64,000 nt of DNA. Origin: JACDAL01 sp963849115 (GTDB taxonomy: Bacteria > Actinomycetota > CADDZG01 > WHSQ01). The notes beneath the pieces were generated by a model. It did not search any database, had not been told where the DNA came from, and worked only from the letters and a program-made list of their open reading frames with translations. Shown in pieces: positions 1 through 10,266 of this stretch; the first letter of the stretch is position 1, and each line of letters starts with the position of its first letter. The stretch covers positions 868,001 to 932,000 of the forward strand of contig CAWKGK010000009.1 of assembly GCA_963849115.1 (NCBI GenBank), read 5' to 3'. A program made the position numbers and the translations under genes.

Positions 1-5
1 TTGTT

Positions 6-674
6 ATGCGTGTCCTTGTTGTAGAGGATGAGAAGCGGCTGGCCGCGGGGCTGAAGAAGGGGCTCGAGGCCGAAGGCTTCGCAACCGATGTCGCCCTAGA
101 CGGTACCGATGGCCTGTGGATGGCGCGAGAGCATCCCTACGACGCGCTTGTGCTCGACATCATGTTGCCGGGGGTGAACGGCTTCAAGATCTGTGCCACC
201 CTTCGGGACGAGGGGGTCTGGACCCCCATCCTCATGCTCACCGCCAAAGACGGTGAGCTCGACGAGGCCGAGGCACTCGATACGGGCGCGGACGACTACC
301 TGACGAAACCCTTCTCTTACATCGTGCTCGTGGCGCGCTTGCGCGCCCTGATGCGACGCGGCTCCAGCGAGCGCCCCACCGTTCTGGAAGCGGGTGATCT
401 GCTCTTGGACCCCGGTACTCGCAGGGTCTTTCGAGGTGAGGCCGAGATCGATCTCACCGCCAGGGAGATGGCGCTGCTGGATTTCCTCATGCGCCATAAG
501 GATGAGGTGGTGTCCAAGCGCGACATCCTCGATCACGTCTGGGACTACGACTTCGATGGTGACGCGAACATAGTCGAGGTCTACATAAGGCGTCTTCGCA
601 ACAAGCTTGACCGGCCCTTCGAGCGCGACACGATCGAAACTCTCCGTGGAGCCGGCTACCGGTTGGCCCCCTGA
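6..674 (+). CDS. OmpR/PhoB-family response regulator
   Basis: A 222-residue two-domain response regulator that should bind DNA and control transcription when phosphorylated by its partner kinase. The receiver domain (about 1-115) opens with VLVVEDE, has the phospho-acceptor Asp51 in LVLDIMLPG and the conserved Lys101 in LTKPF. A winged-helix trans_reg_C domain follows (about 130-220), with the typical ending VYIRRLRNKLD then TLRGAGYRL. Length is normal for the family. Its TGA overlaps the ATG of the histidine kinase by one base, so the two are translationally coupled. The upstream promoter lies outside the window, and the target genes cannot be read from the sequence. Confidence 0.95.
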   Translation: MRVLVVEDEKRLAAGLKKGLEAEGFATDVALDGTDGLWMAREHPYDALVLDIMLPGVNGFKICATLRDEGVWTPILMLTAKDGELDEAEALDTGADDYLTKPFSYIVLVARLRALMRRGSSERPTVLEAGDLLLDPGTRRVFRGEAEIDLTAREMALLDFLMRHKDEVVSKRDILDHVWDYDFDGDANIVEVYIRRLRNKLDRPFERDTIETLRGAGYRLAP

Positions 675-2098
675 TGAGGGCCAAGCAAGGGCTCGGCCTC
701 ATGGACCGGGCGGTGGAGCGGTGGGGCTCGGTCCGGGTGCGCACGACCGCGCTCACCGTGATCGTCGTGGGGGCGGCACTGATTGTCGCGGGAGTAGCGA
801 TGGTGGTGCTTCTGCGCCATAAGCTCACCGCCAACACAGGGTCGGCCGCTCGACGCCAAGCCCAGTCCATGGTGGAGGAGTTCTCTAAGACGAACGATGG
901 GCTTATCAAGCTTCCGGCTGTCGAAAAAGAGCTGATTGAAGATGTGAATGAAGATGTAGATGAAGAGGAGTTCATTCAGGTGGTCGATGAGACCGGAAGC
1001 GTGTTGGTCTCCAGCGACAACGTAAGCGTCGAGGACACCATCATGAAGGCGGGAGTCACTCGACAAGAGATAGCCGATATCCGCCCTTACCTGAAGGGGG
1101 AGGACGGCCCCTTCCTCGCCGTAGCGGTAACCGCGGCGACCACGGATGGCGATATCGAGGTGGTAGCCGGCCGATCCCTCGAACCGGTCGTCGAATCGGT
1201 TCGAGCCGTGACCGTCCTCCTGCTGGGCGGCATTCCCCTGTTGCTGCTGGTGGTCGGGTCTGTGTCCATGCGTGTCGTGGGCCGGTCCTTGGCGCCGGTG
1301 GAGGCGATGCGCGACGAGGTCGAGAGGATCTCGAGCCGGGATCTGCACCGCCGGGTGCCCCAACCCGAGGGCGGAGACGAGATCTCGCGGCTCGCCGCCA
1401 CGATGAACGGCATGCTCGCCCGACTGGAGAGAAGCCAGGCGCGCCAGCGACGCTTCGTCTCGGACGCCTCGCATGAGTTGCGCTCTCCGGTTGCGACCAT
1501 CCGGCAGCATGCAGAGGTCGCGCTGGCCCATCCGGAGGTCTCGAAGCTGGAAGAGTTGGCCGACATCGTCCTGCACGAGAACGCTCGTTTGCAGAGTTTG
1601 GTGGAGGATCTGTTGCTTCTGTCCCATGCCGACGAGGGCACGCTGCAGCTCCGAGAACAAGCTGTTGACGTAGACGACCTGGTATTCGAGGAAGCCCAGC
1701 GGCTGCGCGCAACGACGCAGCTTCGCGTGCGCACGAGCCGGGTTTCGGCCGGACGAGTCTCCGGTGACAGGGAACAGCTCAACCGGCTGATTCGGAATCT
1801 TTCCGACAATGCGGCTCGGCACGCACGCGGCATAGTCGAGTTCTCGCTGCGGGACGGAGATGGATCGGTCTTGTTGACGGTGGACGACGACGGCCGGGGG
1901 GTAGCCCCATCTGAGCGTGAGCGGGTGTTCGAGCGCTTCGTCCGGCTCGAGGAAGGACGCGACAGGGACTCCGGGGGCACAGGGCTGGGTCTCGCCATTG
2001 TTGCGGAGATCGCCTCCGCCCACCGGGCCGGGGTCGCCGTGGCCGATAGCCCCATGGGGGGCGCCCGCTTCGAGGTCCGCTTCCACTCCACCGATTGA
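674..2098 (+). CDS. Membrane sensor histidine kinase
   Basis: A 474-residue transmembrane histidine kinase, partner of the preceding response regulator. It has a TM segment at about 25-47, an extracytoplasmic sensor region of about 130 residues with an unusually acidic patch (about 85-105), a second TM at about 178-198, a HAMP linker, and a HisKA dimerisation helix with the phosphorylated His267 in SDASHELRSP. The ATPase domain shows the N box (NLSDNAARHA), G1 (DDDGRGV) and G2 (GGTGLGLAI). The ligand cannot be predicted; the acidic patch could bind cations, which is inference only. The ATG at 674 overlaps the regulator stop. Confidence 0.94.
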   Translation: MRAKQGLGLMDRAVERWGSVRVRTTALTVIVVGAALIVAGVAMVVLLRHKLTANTGSAARRQAQSMVEEFSKTNDGLIKLPAVEKELIEDVNEDVDEEEFIQVVDETGSVLVSSDNVSVEDTIMKAGVTRQEIADIRPYLKGEDGPFLAVAVTAATTDGDIEVVAGRSLEPVVESVRAVTVLLLGGIPLLLLVVGSVSMRVVGRSLAPVEAMRDEVERISSRDLHRRVPQPEGGDEISRLAATMNGMLARLERSQARQRRFVSDASHELRSPVATIRQHAEVALAHPEVSKLEELADIVLHENARLQSLVEDLLLLSHADEGTLQLREQAVDVDDLVFEEAQRLRATTQLRVRTSRVSAGRVSGDREQLNRLIRNLSDNAARHARGIVEFSLRDGDGSVLLTVDDDGRGVAPSERERVFERFVRLEEGRDRDSGGTGLGLAIVAEIASAHRAGVAVADSPMGGARFEVRFHSTD

Positions 2099-2262
2099 CG
2101 AACCCCGGCATACAGAACGCGCGCGCAGTGACCTGCCGTGGCGTGCAGTAGTGAACCTCCCGGGTGACGCCTCCAGCGCCCTCCCCATTCATTCAGCTAG
2201 GTGTCAGCTTCGCTGAACGATGATCTGTGCAGGCCAAGATCGCGCCGACCGGGGGAGGGCAA

Positions 2263-3054
2263 ATGGGGGATCGAGTGGCCACCACAGCCGTAGGGGTCAT
2301 GACTACCGAAGAGGCCGTCTCCAGGCTTTTTCCCGCCCCCGTCCTCGAAAAGATCAGACAAAAGGATGCCGCGGGATACCCCCGGCCCGACAAGGCCGCT
2401 CTCGCTGCGTTCGGTTCCGATGACAAATGCCGTGCCTACCTCGAGCAGCTTCGGTGGCCGGAAGGTGTGCGCTGCCCCCGCTGCGACGCCGACAAGGGCA
2501 TCTCGCGCCTGGAGAGGCGCGGTCAGTTCGACTGCAACTCCTGTGGCTACCAGTTCAGTGTGCGAGTCGGAACCGTCCTCCAGGACTCGCAACTGCCGTT
2601 GTGGAAATGGGTGCTCGCCGTGTTCGTCATGACCGAGTGTGACGAGGGGATTTCGGCGAATCACCTCAAGCAGGTCCTCGGAGTCTCCTACAAGACGGCT
2701 TGGTACCTGAGCCATCGGATCCGATCTTCCATGAAGAACGAGGCTCCCGAGGACGTTCACGCCGCGCTGGAGGACGACCGCATGGTTCCCGACGACCGTA
2801 TACACCCAGACACCCTTGGCCACCTGCTGGCGGAAAGCGAGGAGGCCGCCCACCCCGACATGGTGTGGACGGCCCTCCAACGCTCGTTGAGTGGTTCCTA
2901 CTATCACCTCAGTGCAAAGCACCTTCCGGCTTACGTGGACGAGGTGGCGTACCGGCACAAGAACCGCGACAACGTTTACCTACTCCGTGACATGCTCCTT
3001 CGTTTGATCGGTGCCGAGTCGATGTCTTATACGGAGCTGGTCGCCCGCACCTGA
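2263..3054 (+). CDS. IS1595-like protein lacking the DDE catalytic core
   Basis: The N-terminal part matches IS1595/ISXO2 transposases: a zinc ribbon (CPRCDADKG, then CNSCGYQF about 20 residues later) followed by a helix-turn-helix-like region containing SYKTAWYLSHRIR. The last 70 residues resemble the transposase C-terminus (SGSYYHLSAKHLPAYVDEVAYRHKNRDN). The roughly 130-residue DDE nuclease core that should lie between them is missing and is replaced in frame by about 45 acidic residues. The ATG at 2263 has a GGGGGAGGG ribosome site six bases upstream; an alternative GTG lies at 2227. No terminal inverted repeats were found. It cannot be an active transposase but may still bind DNA; it is either a decayed element or a domesticated one. 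Confidence 0.75.
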   Translation: MGDRVATTAVGVMTTEEAVSRLFPAPVLEKIRQKDAAGYPRPDKAALAAFGSDDKCRAYLEQLRWPEGVRCPRCDADKGISRLERRGQFDCNSCGYQFSVRVGTVLQDSQLPLWKWVLAVFVMTECDEGISANHLKQVLGVSYKTAWYLSHRIRSSMKNEAPEDVHAALEDDRMVPDDRIHPDTLGHLLAESEEAAHPDMVWTALQRSLSGSYYHLSAKHLPAYVDEVAYRHKNRDNVYLLRDMLLRLIGAESMSYTELVART

Positions 3055-3062
3055 TCCATGCG

Positions 3063-6000
3063 TCATGCCGTCGCTCCCTGCAGCCTCTCGGCACGGGGCT
3101 TGCCGAAGCGCAAGTAGAGCGCCGGAACCACGAACAGGTTCAGCAAAGTCGAGGTGACAAGCCCCCCCAGGATCACGATCCCCATCGGGTACTCGATCTC
3201 CGCCCCCGGAATCTCTCCAAAGATCACCAGTGGCACCAGCGCAAACCCGGTCGTGAGTGCTGTCATCAGGATCGGGGCGAGCCGTTCCTTGGAGCCGCGC
3301 ATGACCAACGCAGGGCCGAAGGTCTCGCCCTCGTGCTCCTCGAGATGCTGGTAGTGGCTGACCATCATGATGCCGTTGCGAGCGACGATTCCGAGGACGG
3401 TGAAGAAGCCGACCAGGGAGCCGAGCGAGACGATGCCGCCGCCCATGAACACCGCGATCACACCACCCACGAGCGCCAAGGGCAGGGTGATGAAGGACAG
3501 AGTGGCAAGGCGCCAGCTACGCAAGGGAGCTTGCAGTAGCAAGAAGATTCCGATGACTGCGACCAGCGCAAAGATGAGGAGCCGCGACTGGGCCGCCTCT
3601 CTCTCGGCGTTCTCGCCCAAGATCTCGGCGTGGAAGCCGCGTGGAAAGTCGACCTCCTCCATCTTGTCCTCGAACTCGCTTACAACCGATCCGAGGTCGC
3701 GTCCAGAGACGTTTGCCCCAACGTCAATCCGCCGCTTGATGTCCTCCCGATAGATGGCGTTGGGAATCGGCGCAAACTTCACCTCCGCCACCTCTTTCAA
3801 CGCCACCTGTCCGCCGGCGGGAGTGTCGATCATGAGGTTCTCGACGTCGGTAATGCTGTGGCGGGTGGAAGGTACGCTCCAAACCTGCACGTCGTAGGCC
3901 TTGCCGCCCCGGAAGATGTCGGCGACCTCTTCACCTTGCAGCAGAGTGGATGAGGCTCGCCGAATGTCGCCGGGCTTCAAGCCATGGCGGGTTGCGGCCT
4001 CGAGGTCGGCCGTGACCTGGAGCTGAGGAATTTCGGCCTGGAGCTCGACGTGCTCTTCGATCACACCGTCGATGCCTCCGAGGATTCCCACCACCTCTTC
4101 GCCCTTGGCGCGCAGGACATCGAGGTCCTCACCGTAGATGCGGACCACGATGGCCTCACTGGTACCGGTGAGTACCTCCCTGATCCTCTCCTTGAGATAG
4201 GTGAGGACGTCGCGATAGAGGCCCGGATACCCGGCCACGACGTTCTGGATTCTGGCCAGCGTCTGGTCGTAGTCGGCCTTGGGATCGACGCTGATCCAGT
4301 TCTCGCCGAAGTCCACGCCCACGACCTCGTCGGCCGCAAGAGCCTGGCCTATGTGGGCCCCGAAGTTCCGCACGCCGGGAATGGCACGCAGCTCGCGGCT
4401 GGCCAGAGTGGTTACCCGTCGTTCCTCGGGGAGGGAGGTCCCCGGTGGGGTGACCCAGTGCATCAGGAAGTCCCTCTCCTTGAACGAGGGCAGCAGAGAC
4501 TGGCCGAGGAACGGCATCATCACAAGCCCCGCGACCATCACAACGGCAACACCCCCGTAAGCAGGCTTGGGCGTGCGCAAGATCGGCGCCAACATCCGCT
4601 CATAGCCGCGTTTGCACCAGCGCATGACCGGCGGCTCGGCTCTATCGAGTGGAGCGTTCCGCAGGAGAATGAGGCCCATTGCGGGAGTAACAGTCAGTGC
4701 TATCACCAGTGATACCAGGACGGCCAGCGCATAGGAGAAGGCCAGGGGCCTGAAGAACGAACCGGTCAGTCCCTCGAGGAAGAGCACCGGCATCAAGGCC
4801 AGTGCCTCGATCAAGGAGGCATAGACGACCGCTCCTCTTACCTCGAGGGAGGCCTCGAGAACCACGGCGGCCGTCGACTTGCCGGTTTGATCACGGCGAT
4901 GCTGGCGCAACCGCCGGACGATGTTCTCGATATCGACGATGGCGTCGTCGACTATGGCTCCGAGGGCGATAACGAAACCCGCCAGGATCATGGTGTTGAC
5001 GGTGGCCCCCCTGAGATACAAGACGAGGCCCGCCGCCATCAGTGACAAGGGAATGGTCACTACGCTGATCAGGGCGCTGCGCCACTCGAACAGGAAGAAC
5101 GCGAGCACGAGCACCACCAGGATTGCCCCGAGCAGCAGGGCCTCAGTGAGGTTGTCCATGGCGGTCTCGACGAAGGTCGCCGGGCGGAAGATCGTCGTGT
5201 CTATGTCGATGCCCGTCAGGCCCGGCCGCATCTGGTCGATGGCCTCTTCCACTCCCCGGGTTACGTCCAACGTATTTCCCCACGGAAGTTTCTCGACGAT
5301 CAACATGAGCCCGGGGCCGTCGTTGATCACTGCGTCCCCGATGAGGGGCTGATGGCCCTGTTTCACCGTGGCCACGTCGCTCAGTCTCAACGTCTTGCCG
5401 GCATCGTTCGTGATTGGGACCTTGGCGAGGTCAGCCGGCCCCACGATGGGCAGCACATGACGGATGCCGATCCTCTGCGTCGGCGAGTCGAGGAAACCGC
5501 CGGTGCCAATGTACGCGCCCTCCGAGTACTGCAGGATGCCTGCGTCGACGGCGTCGGCTGTCGTCTCCATCACCTGGTCAAGCGTGACGCCCATCTTGGC
5601 CAGCTTGCCGGGTTTTACCTGCACCTGCGGCATGTCCAGCCGCTCGCCCCAGATGGCCACGTTGGCGACTCCGGGGACGCGAAGCAGGCGCGACCGGATC
5701 TTCCAGTAGGTGATCATCGACAGATCGATCACCGAGTACTTGTTCGAGGACAAGCCGATTTTCATGGCCCGGCTGGTCGCCGACAGCGGCTGCATCATGA
5801 AGGGCGGCGCGGCCCAGGTCGGCAACGTAGGTGTAACCGTCGCCATGCGCTCCGCCACCACCTGCCGAGCCTCGATGAGGTCGGTCCCGGGCTCGAAGAT
5901 CATCTCGATCGACGACAGCTGCGAAACCGACTTCGAGCGAAGGGTGGCGAGACCCGGCAGCCCGGCCAGCGCTTCTTCGAGCGGAACCGTGACCAGGCTT

Positions 6001-6185
6001 TCAACCTCGGCCGCCGAAAGGCCCAGACAGGCCGTCTGGATCTCGACGCGCGGCGGGGCGAACTCGGGAAAGACGTCCACCGGCATCTGGCGGAGTTGTG
6101 CGACGCCGAAGAACATCATGGCGCCGGCGCAGGCGACTATGAGAAAGCGGAACTTCAGGCTTGAGGCAACTATCCAACTCATCAT
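3063..6185 (-). CDS. RND efflux pump, heavy-metal (CusA/CzcA) type
   Basis: A 1040-residue RND transporter of the HME class, normal length, that uses the proton gradient to export metal ions or other cations. The N-terminus shows a TM segment followed by MPVDVFPEF, typical of CusA/CzcA. Two groups of six TM segments flank large extracytoplasmic loops. TM4 reads IVDDAIVDIENIVRRL, so acidic residues suited to proton relay are present though the exact pattern differs from classical HME proteins. Last gene of a minus-strand operon (RND pump, lipoprotein, RND pump). No outer-membrane channel gene is present, as expected if the cell is monoderm, so the export route is unclear. Confidence 0.9.
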   Translation of the reverse strand: MMSWIVASSLKFRFLIVACAGAMMFFGVAQLRQMPVDVFPEFAPPRVEIQTACLGLSAAEVESLVTVPLEEALAGLPGLATLRSKSVSQLSSIEMIFEPGTDLIEARQVVAERMATVTPTLPTWAAPPFMMQPLSATSRAMKIGLSSNKYSVIDLSMITYWKIRSRLLRVPGVANVAIWGERLDMPQVQVKPGKLAKMGVTLDQVMETTADAVDAGILQYSEGAYIGTGGFLDSPTQRIGIRHVLPIVGPADLAKVPITNDAGKTLRLSDVATVKQGHQPLIGDAVINDGPGLMLIVEKLPWGNTLDVTRGVEEAIDQMRPGLTGIDIDTTIFRPATFVETAMDNLTEALLLGAILVVLVLAFFLFEWRSALISVVTIPLSLMAAGLVLYLRGATVNTMILAGFVIALGAIVDDAIVDIENIVRRLRQHRRDQTGKSTAAVVLEASLEVRGAVVYASLIEALALMPVLFLEGLTGSFFRPLAFSYALAVLVSLVIALTVTPAMGLILLRNAPLDRAEPPVMRWCKRGYERMLAPILRTPKPAYGGVAVVMVAGLVMMPFLGQSLLPSFKERDFLMHWVTPPGTSLPEERRVTTLASRELRAIPGVRNFGAHIGQALAADEVVGVDFGENWISVDPKADYDQTLARIQNVVAGYPGLYRDVLTYLKERIREVLTGTSEAIVVRIYGEDLDVLRAKGEEVVGILGGIDGVIEEHVELQAEIPQLQVTADLEAATRHGLKPGDIRRASSTLLQGEEVADIFRGGKAYDVQVWSVPSTRHSITDVENLMIDTPAGGQVALKEVAEVKFAPIPNAIYREDIKRRIDVGANVSGRDLGSVVSEFEDKMEEVDFPRGFHAEILGENAEREAAQSRLLIFALVAVIGIFLLLQAPLRSWRLATLSFITLPLALVGGVIAVFMGGGIVSLGSLVGFFTVLGIVARNGIMMVSHYQHLEEHEGETFGPALVMRGSKERLAPILMTALTTGFALVPLVIFGEIPGAEIEYPMGIVILGGLVTSTLLNLFVVPALYLRFGKPRAERLQGATA

Positions 6186-6207
6186 GGCCGGATGCTTCCC
6201 TTCGCCC

Positions 6208-6666
6208 TCAGTGCCCGACGCCGGTCTCGGATCCCCACAACTCCTGGGCGCCCACCGTCACGACCTCCGTGCCCGCGGCCGGGCCGTTCTTGAGAATCAG
6301 CTTCCCGTTCTCGACGTAGTCGATCTCTATCGGGGCCCGGACGAACACGAGGGGTTCGGTGGCGGTGTAGGCGAAGGCCTCCCCGTTGGGGTCGTAGACG
6401 AGAGCGTCTTCGGGGATTACCTTGCGCTCCTCGCCGCGGCTCTGACCCGTGGCCATCTTCTTCTCCACCACTGGGGCGGTCTGGAGCTCGAGGCGTTCCG
6501 CCGCCCTCTCCTCCAAAGTGATCTGGAGAAACTCGGAGCCTTCGATCTCTTCGACGTGGGACGGCTCGGCGAGTGCCACCTCCTCCTCTACCGGTGAGCA
6601 GGCTGCAAGCCCCAGGCCCCCAACCATCAGGGCCGCTGCCCCCACCATTCTGTAACTGCGCTGCAT
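6208..6666 (-). CDS. Short lipoprotein resembling an RND adaptor C-terminus
   Basis: A 152-residue predicted lipoprotein between two RND pump genes. The start at 6666 is preceded by a strong AGGAGG site; an upstream in-frame ATG would lack one. A signal peptide ends in a lipobox (LGLAAC), so it should be lipid-anchored outside the membrane. The mature part contains a stretch typical of the last domain of membrane-fusion adaptors (IPEDALVYDPNGEAFAY, then GPAAGTEVVTVGAQEL), but the alpha-hairpin and lipoyl domains of a normal adaptor of 350-400 residues are absent. It looks like a minimal adaptor that could touch the pump periplasmic domains; substrate unknown. Confidence 0.8.
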   Translation of the reverse strand: MQRSYRMVGAAALMVGGLGLAACSPVEEEVALAEPSHVEEIEGSEFLQITLEERAAERLELQTAPVVEKKMATGQSRGEERKVIPEDALVYDPNGEAFAYTATEPLVFVRAPIEIDYVENGKLILKNGPAAGTEVVTVGAQELWGSETGVGH

Positions 6667-6676
6667 CTTCGTCCTC

Positions 6677-9600
6677 CTAAGCATTGAGCTTCCCCTCGCG
6701 TAGGTCAACCTCGGGCAAACGGATCGTGAGTTGAGAGAGCGCTGCGTCGGCCTCGGCGCTTGTTCCGAAGCGCAGATAGAGAGCCGGCATGACGAACAGG
6801 TTCAGCAGGGTCGACGTGATCAGTCCGCCCACGATGACGATCGCCATGGGCTGAATGATCTCGAGGCCAGGGATATTGCCCATGACCGCCATAGGGAGCA
6901 AGGTCACGACCGCCACTAATGCGCTCACTACGATGGGCAGGAAGCGCTCTCGTGAGCCCCGCAGCACGAGCCCGGGGCCGAACGCTTCACCCTCGTGCTG
7001 TTCCAGATGCCGGTACCGGCCCGTCGTGGCGATCGCATGGCGAGCGGCGATGCCGAGCACCGCGAAGAAGCCCATGAGCGAGCCGAGGGAGATCTCCCCT
7101 CCGGTGATGAAAGCGGCCAGTACCCCTCCAACCAGCGCCATCGGCAGGGCTAGGAACACAACCGACGCCAGACGCCAGCTCCCAAAGGCCGCCTGCAGAA
7201 GCAGGAAGATGCCGATGGCGGCTGCAACTGCGAAGCTCAGTGTGCGACTCTCCGCCGCGCGCTGCTCTGCCTGGTCGGCCACAACCTCGGCGTGGTGCTC
7301 GAGCGGAAACTCGACGTCCTGCAACCGAGTCTCGATATCGGCGGTTACATCGGCGAGTGAACGCCCGCTGATCGTGGCGCCGACGTCGAGGCTCCTGGAG
7401 GTGGCGTCGTGGGAGATGACGCTTGGTGTTGGCCGCACGTTTACGTTCGCAACATCGCCCAGGCGGACATGGCCCCCGGCGGGCTTGTCGATCAGGAGAT
7501 TCTCGATGTCGGTGAGGTTCTGACGGATCTCCGGCGTTCCCCACACCACGACCTCGAACACCTTCTGGTCCTCGAAGAGACTCCCCACCTCGAGGCCTGA
7601 GAGCAGCGCGGCCGAAGCTCGCCGCACCTGTCCGGGAGAGAGGCGTTGGGCTCGGGCCGCAGGGATATCGACTTTGATTTCGAAGTTGGGCTCTTCGACG
7701 ATGCCCTGCACGTGAGGAGCAACGACTCCGTCGGTCTCCGCCATGATCTGCTGTACCTCCGAGGCCCTGTCGCGCAGAACGCTGAGGTTGTTACCGAACA
7801 AACGCACAACGATGTCGTCGTCGGATTCCGCGAGGATCGTGTCGATTCGCTCCTGCGGATGGGTTGTGACATTCTGAGCGAATCCCGGATAGCCGTTGAC
7901 AACTTCTTCGACCGACGAGACGGTGGCCTCGTAGTCGGCCGCCGGGTCGATCGAGACCCACATCTCGCTGGAGTTGCTGCTGGTGACCTGGTCCGACATC
8001 ACTGCCCGTCCCACGTGGACCCCGACATTGCTTACTCCGGGTACGGAACGCAGCTCATCGCTGGCAAGGCCCGTGACCCTGGTCATCTCCGGAAGAGAGG
8101 TCCCCGGAGGTCCGTCGAACTGAACCAGTACATCCGGGTCCTTGAACTGCGGCGAGAAGGAGTGGCCGATGAAGGGCAGAGCCACAAGCCCGAGCACGGT
8201 CACGGCGCAGACCGCGATCAGCGCGAGCTTGGGAGTGCGGATGGCCGGCGCCAACAAGCGGTCGTAGCCCTTCCCGAGTCGCCGTACAAGAGGCGACTCG
8301 CGGCGCTTAAGCGGCGCCTTCGGGAGCAGCAACATGCCGAGCGCCGGTGTCACTACCAAGGCCACCCCCAAGGATGCCAGAACGGCCAGCGCGTAGGAGA
8401 AAGCCAGCGGGGGCAGGAAAGCACCGGTGAGGCCGTCCAGGAACATGATGGGCACCAGCGCAAGCAGGATCAGCACAGTTGCGTAGATGATCGGGCCGTG
8501 CGTCTCGAGTGCGGCGTCGAGGATGACTCTTGCCGTGGAGTGCCCGTTGCCCTCGAGCCGGTGCCGGCGCAGACGGCCGGCGATGTTGGTGGCGCCGAGG
8601 ATGACGTCGTCGATGAGGATCACGAGCGCCATTACGAGACCTGCGACCACCATGCTGTTGAGCGGCGCCCCGCGCAGGTCGAGCACGAGGGTTGCCACCG
8701 TCAGCGATAACAGCACGGCGACGAGGCTCAACAGCGCCGTCCGCCAGTCGAAGAGCAGAGCGCCCACCACCAGCACCATGAGGATGAGCCCGATGATCAG
8801 GGCGAGACCGAGATTGTCCGTGGCCATCTCGATGAAGCTTGCGGGCCGGAACAGGGAGGTGTCGATCGCGATGGAGCCGAGTCCCGGTCGCATGGCGTCC
8901 AGCGCGGCCTCCACGTCCTGAGTCACCTCGAGCGTGTTGGCGCCGGGAAACTTCTCGATGACCAGGAGGAGGCCCTCGTCGTCGCCCAGCACGGCGTCGC
9001 CGATCAACGGCTGATGATCCTCCACGACCGTGGCGACGTCGCCCAGACGCAGCGGCTCCCCGCCGGCCTCGGCCGAACCTTCGGCCCGCTCGATCGGGAC
9101 CTGAGCCAGCTGCTTCGGCGAGCTGAACGGCAGGATGTGTTGGAGCTCCACTCTCTGACCGTTGAACTCGATGAATCCACCGGTGCCCGGCGTCGAAGCT
9201 GTGAGCCAGCTCAGAGGCGAGAACGCCTGCGCGTTGCCCGTGGTCGTGATGACGTCGAGGAGAGTCACTCCCTTAGTCGCGCAAGCGCTCAGGGTCGACC
9301 TGCACCTGCAGCTGGCGCTCACGCTGCCCCCAAGTGGAGACGTTGGCGACGCCGGTTATCCCCATCAGCCGGGGCTTGATCGTCCAGCGGGCCTCCTGGG
9401 ACACCTCTATGAGGGAGAGATCCTCCGAGGAGAGCCCGACCATCATGACTCGGTTGGTCGATGACAGAGGCTGAAGCATCTGCGGCGGCTTGGACACATT
9501 CGGGAGCGCGTGCGCCTGGGTGAGCCGCTCCTGCACCACCTGCCGGGCTCTGAGGACATCGGTCCCCGGCTCGAACACGAGCTGGATCGAGGAGAGCCCG

Positions 9601-9866
9601 TTGATAGATTGCGAACGGATGGTGTCGAGCCATGCCACCCCGTTCAAAAGGTCCTGCTCCAGTGGAACCGTGATCAGCTGCTCGACCTCGGTTGCCGAGA
9701 GCCCCAAGGCCTCGGTTTGCACCTCAACGGTCGGGGGCGTGAACTCGGGGAGCACGTCCACCGTCATGTTGGGCAGCTGAGTGAAGCCCAAGATCAATGC
9801 ACCGGCTGCCAACGCCAAAATCAGGCGTCGGGCCGCCAAGCTCGACCCCACGATCCAACGCATCAT
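6677..9866 (-). CDS. RND efflux pump, heavy-metal type, with frame break
   Basis: A second CusA/CzcA-like RND pump, about 1060 residues if the frame is repaired. The first 197 residues (9866 to 9273) end at a TAA, and the rest continues in another frame. Conserved sequence reads straight through as QVQVDPERLRD then KGVTLLD if one base near 9275 is removed. The N-terminal motif TVDVLPEFTPP and both sets of TM segments are present. TM4 reads LIDDVILGATNI, lacking the Glu of the other pump. First gene of the operon, 10 bases before the lipoprotein. The break may be a sequencing indel or a real inactivation; nothing downstream shows decay, which favours an error. Confidence 0.85.
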
Positions 9867-10266
9867 GGGCAGATACCTCCCTCTCGCATTACGTCTCCCT
9901 TTCTTCTTTCATCACTACGACCCACAGCTACAAAAGGATTGGGCGGGAGAGAGAGATTTTGGCGCGAACTACTAAACATGCCCCAGACCGAGAGTCTGAA
10001 ACACGACCACCTGTAACAAAGGTGTCCGCACGTCCGCCTCGCTTGCTTGAGTGGATGAATCCACCCTGCCCATCCCAACTAGGGCGTCATGCTAGCGACC
10101 CTGTGTGACGTATACAAGTGCCACGAGCTAAATTTCTTATTAACTTCTGGCAATATATGGTTTGCGGAGCCACCCGCCGACGCTCCGCATTCGGTTTCCC
10201 GGCTTGGCCCTTACGTCTCTGCGCCCACCGGAGGTGGGTCCAGCGACAAAGTTATCGGCATCGATT
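9867..10266. other. Intergenic region between convergent-side betA and the RND operon start
   Basis: A 400-base stretch without a convincing gene. It must hold the promoter of the RND operon, which reads leftward from 9866. A section at about 10105-10165 is clearly AT-richer than its surroundings (it contains aatttcttattaact and caatatatgg). Small ORFs here have no ribosome site or family resemblance. No recognisable metal-regulator operator was found. Confidence 0.5.
10224..10238 (-). terminator. Hairpin downstream of the choline dehydrogenase gene
   Basis: CCCACC and GGTGGG form a six-pair stem with a GGA loop about 30 bases past the betA stop codon. There is no U run on the minus strand, so it would be a weak intrinsic terminator or an RNA-stabilising 3' hairpin. 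Confidence 0.35.

Noticed and set aside
656..2188. 510-codon minus-strand frame opposite the histidine kinase
   Set aside because: The kinase has every family motif; the antisense frame has none and is explained by codon bias.
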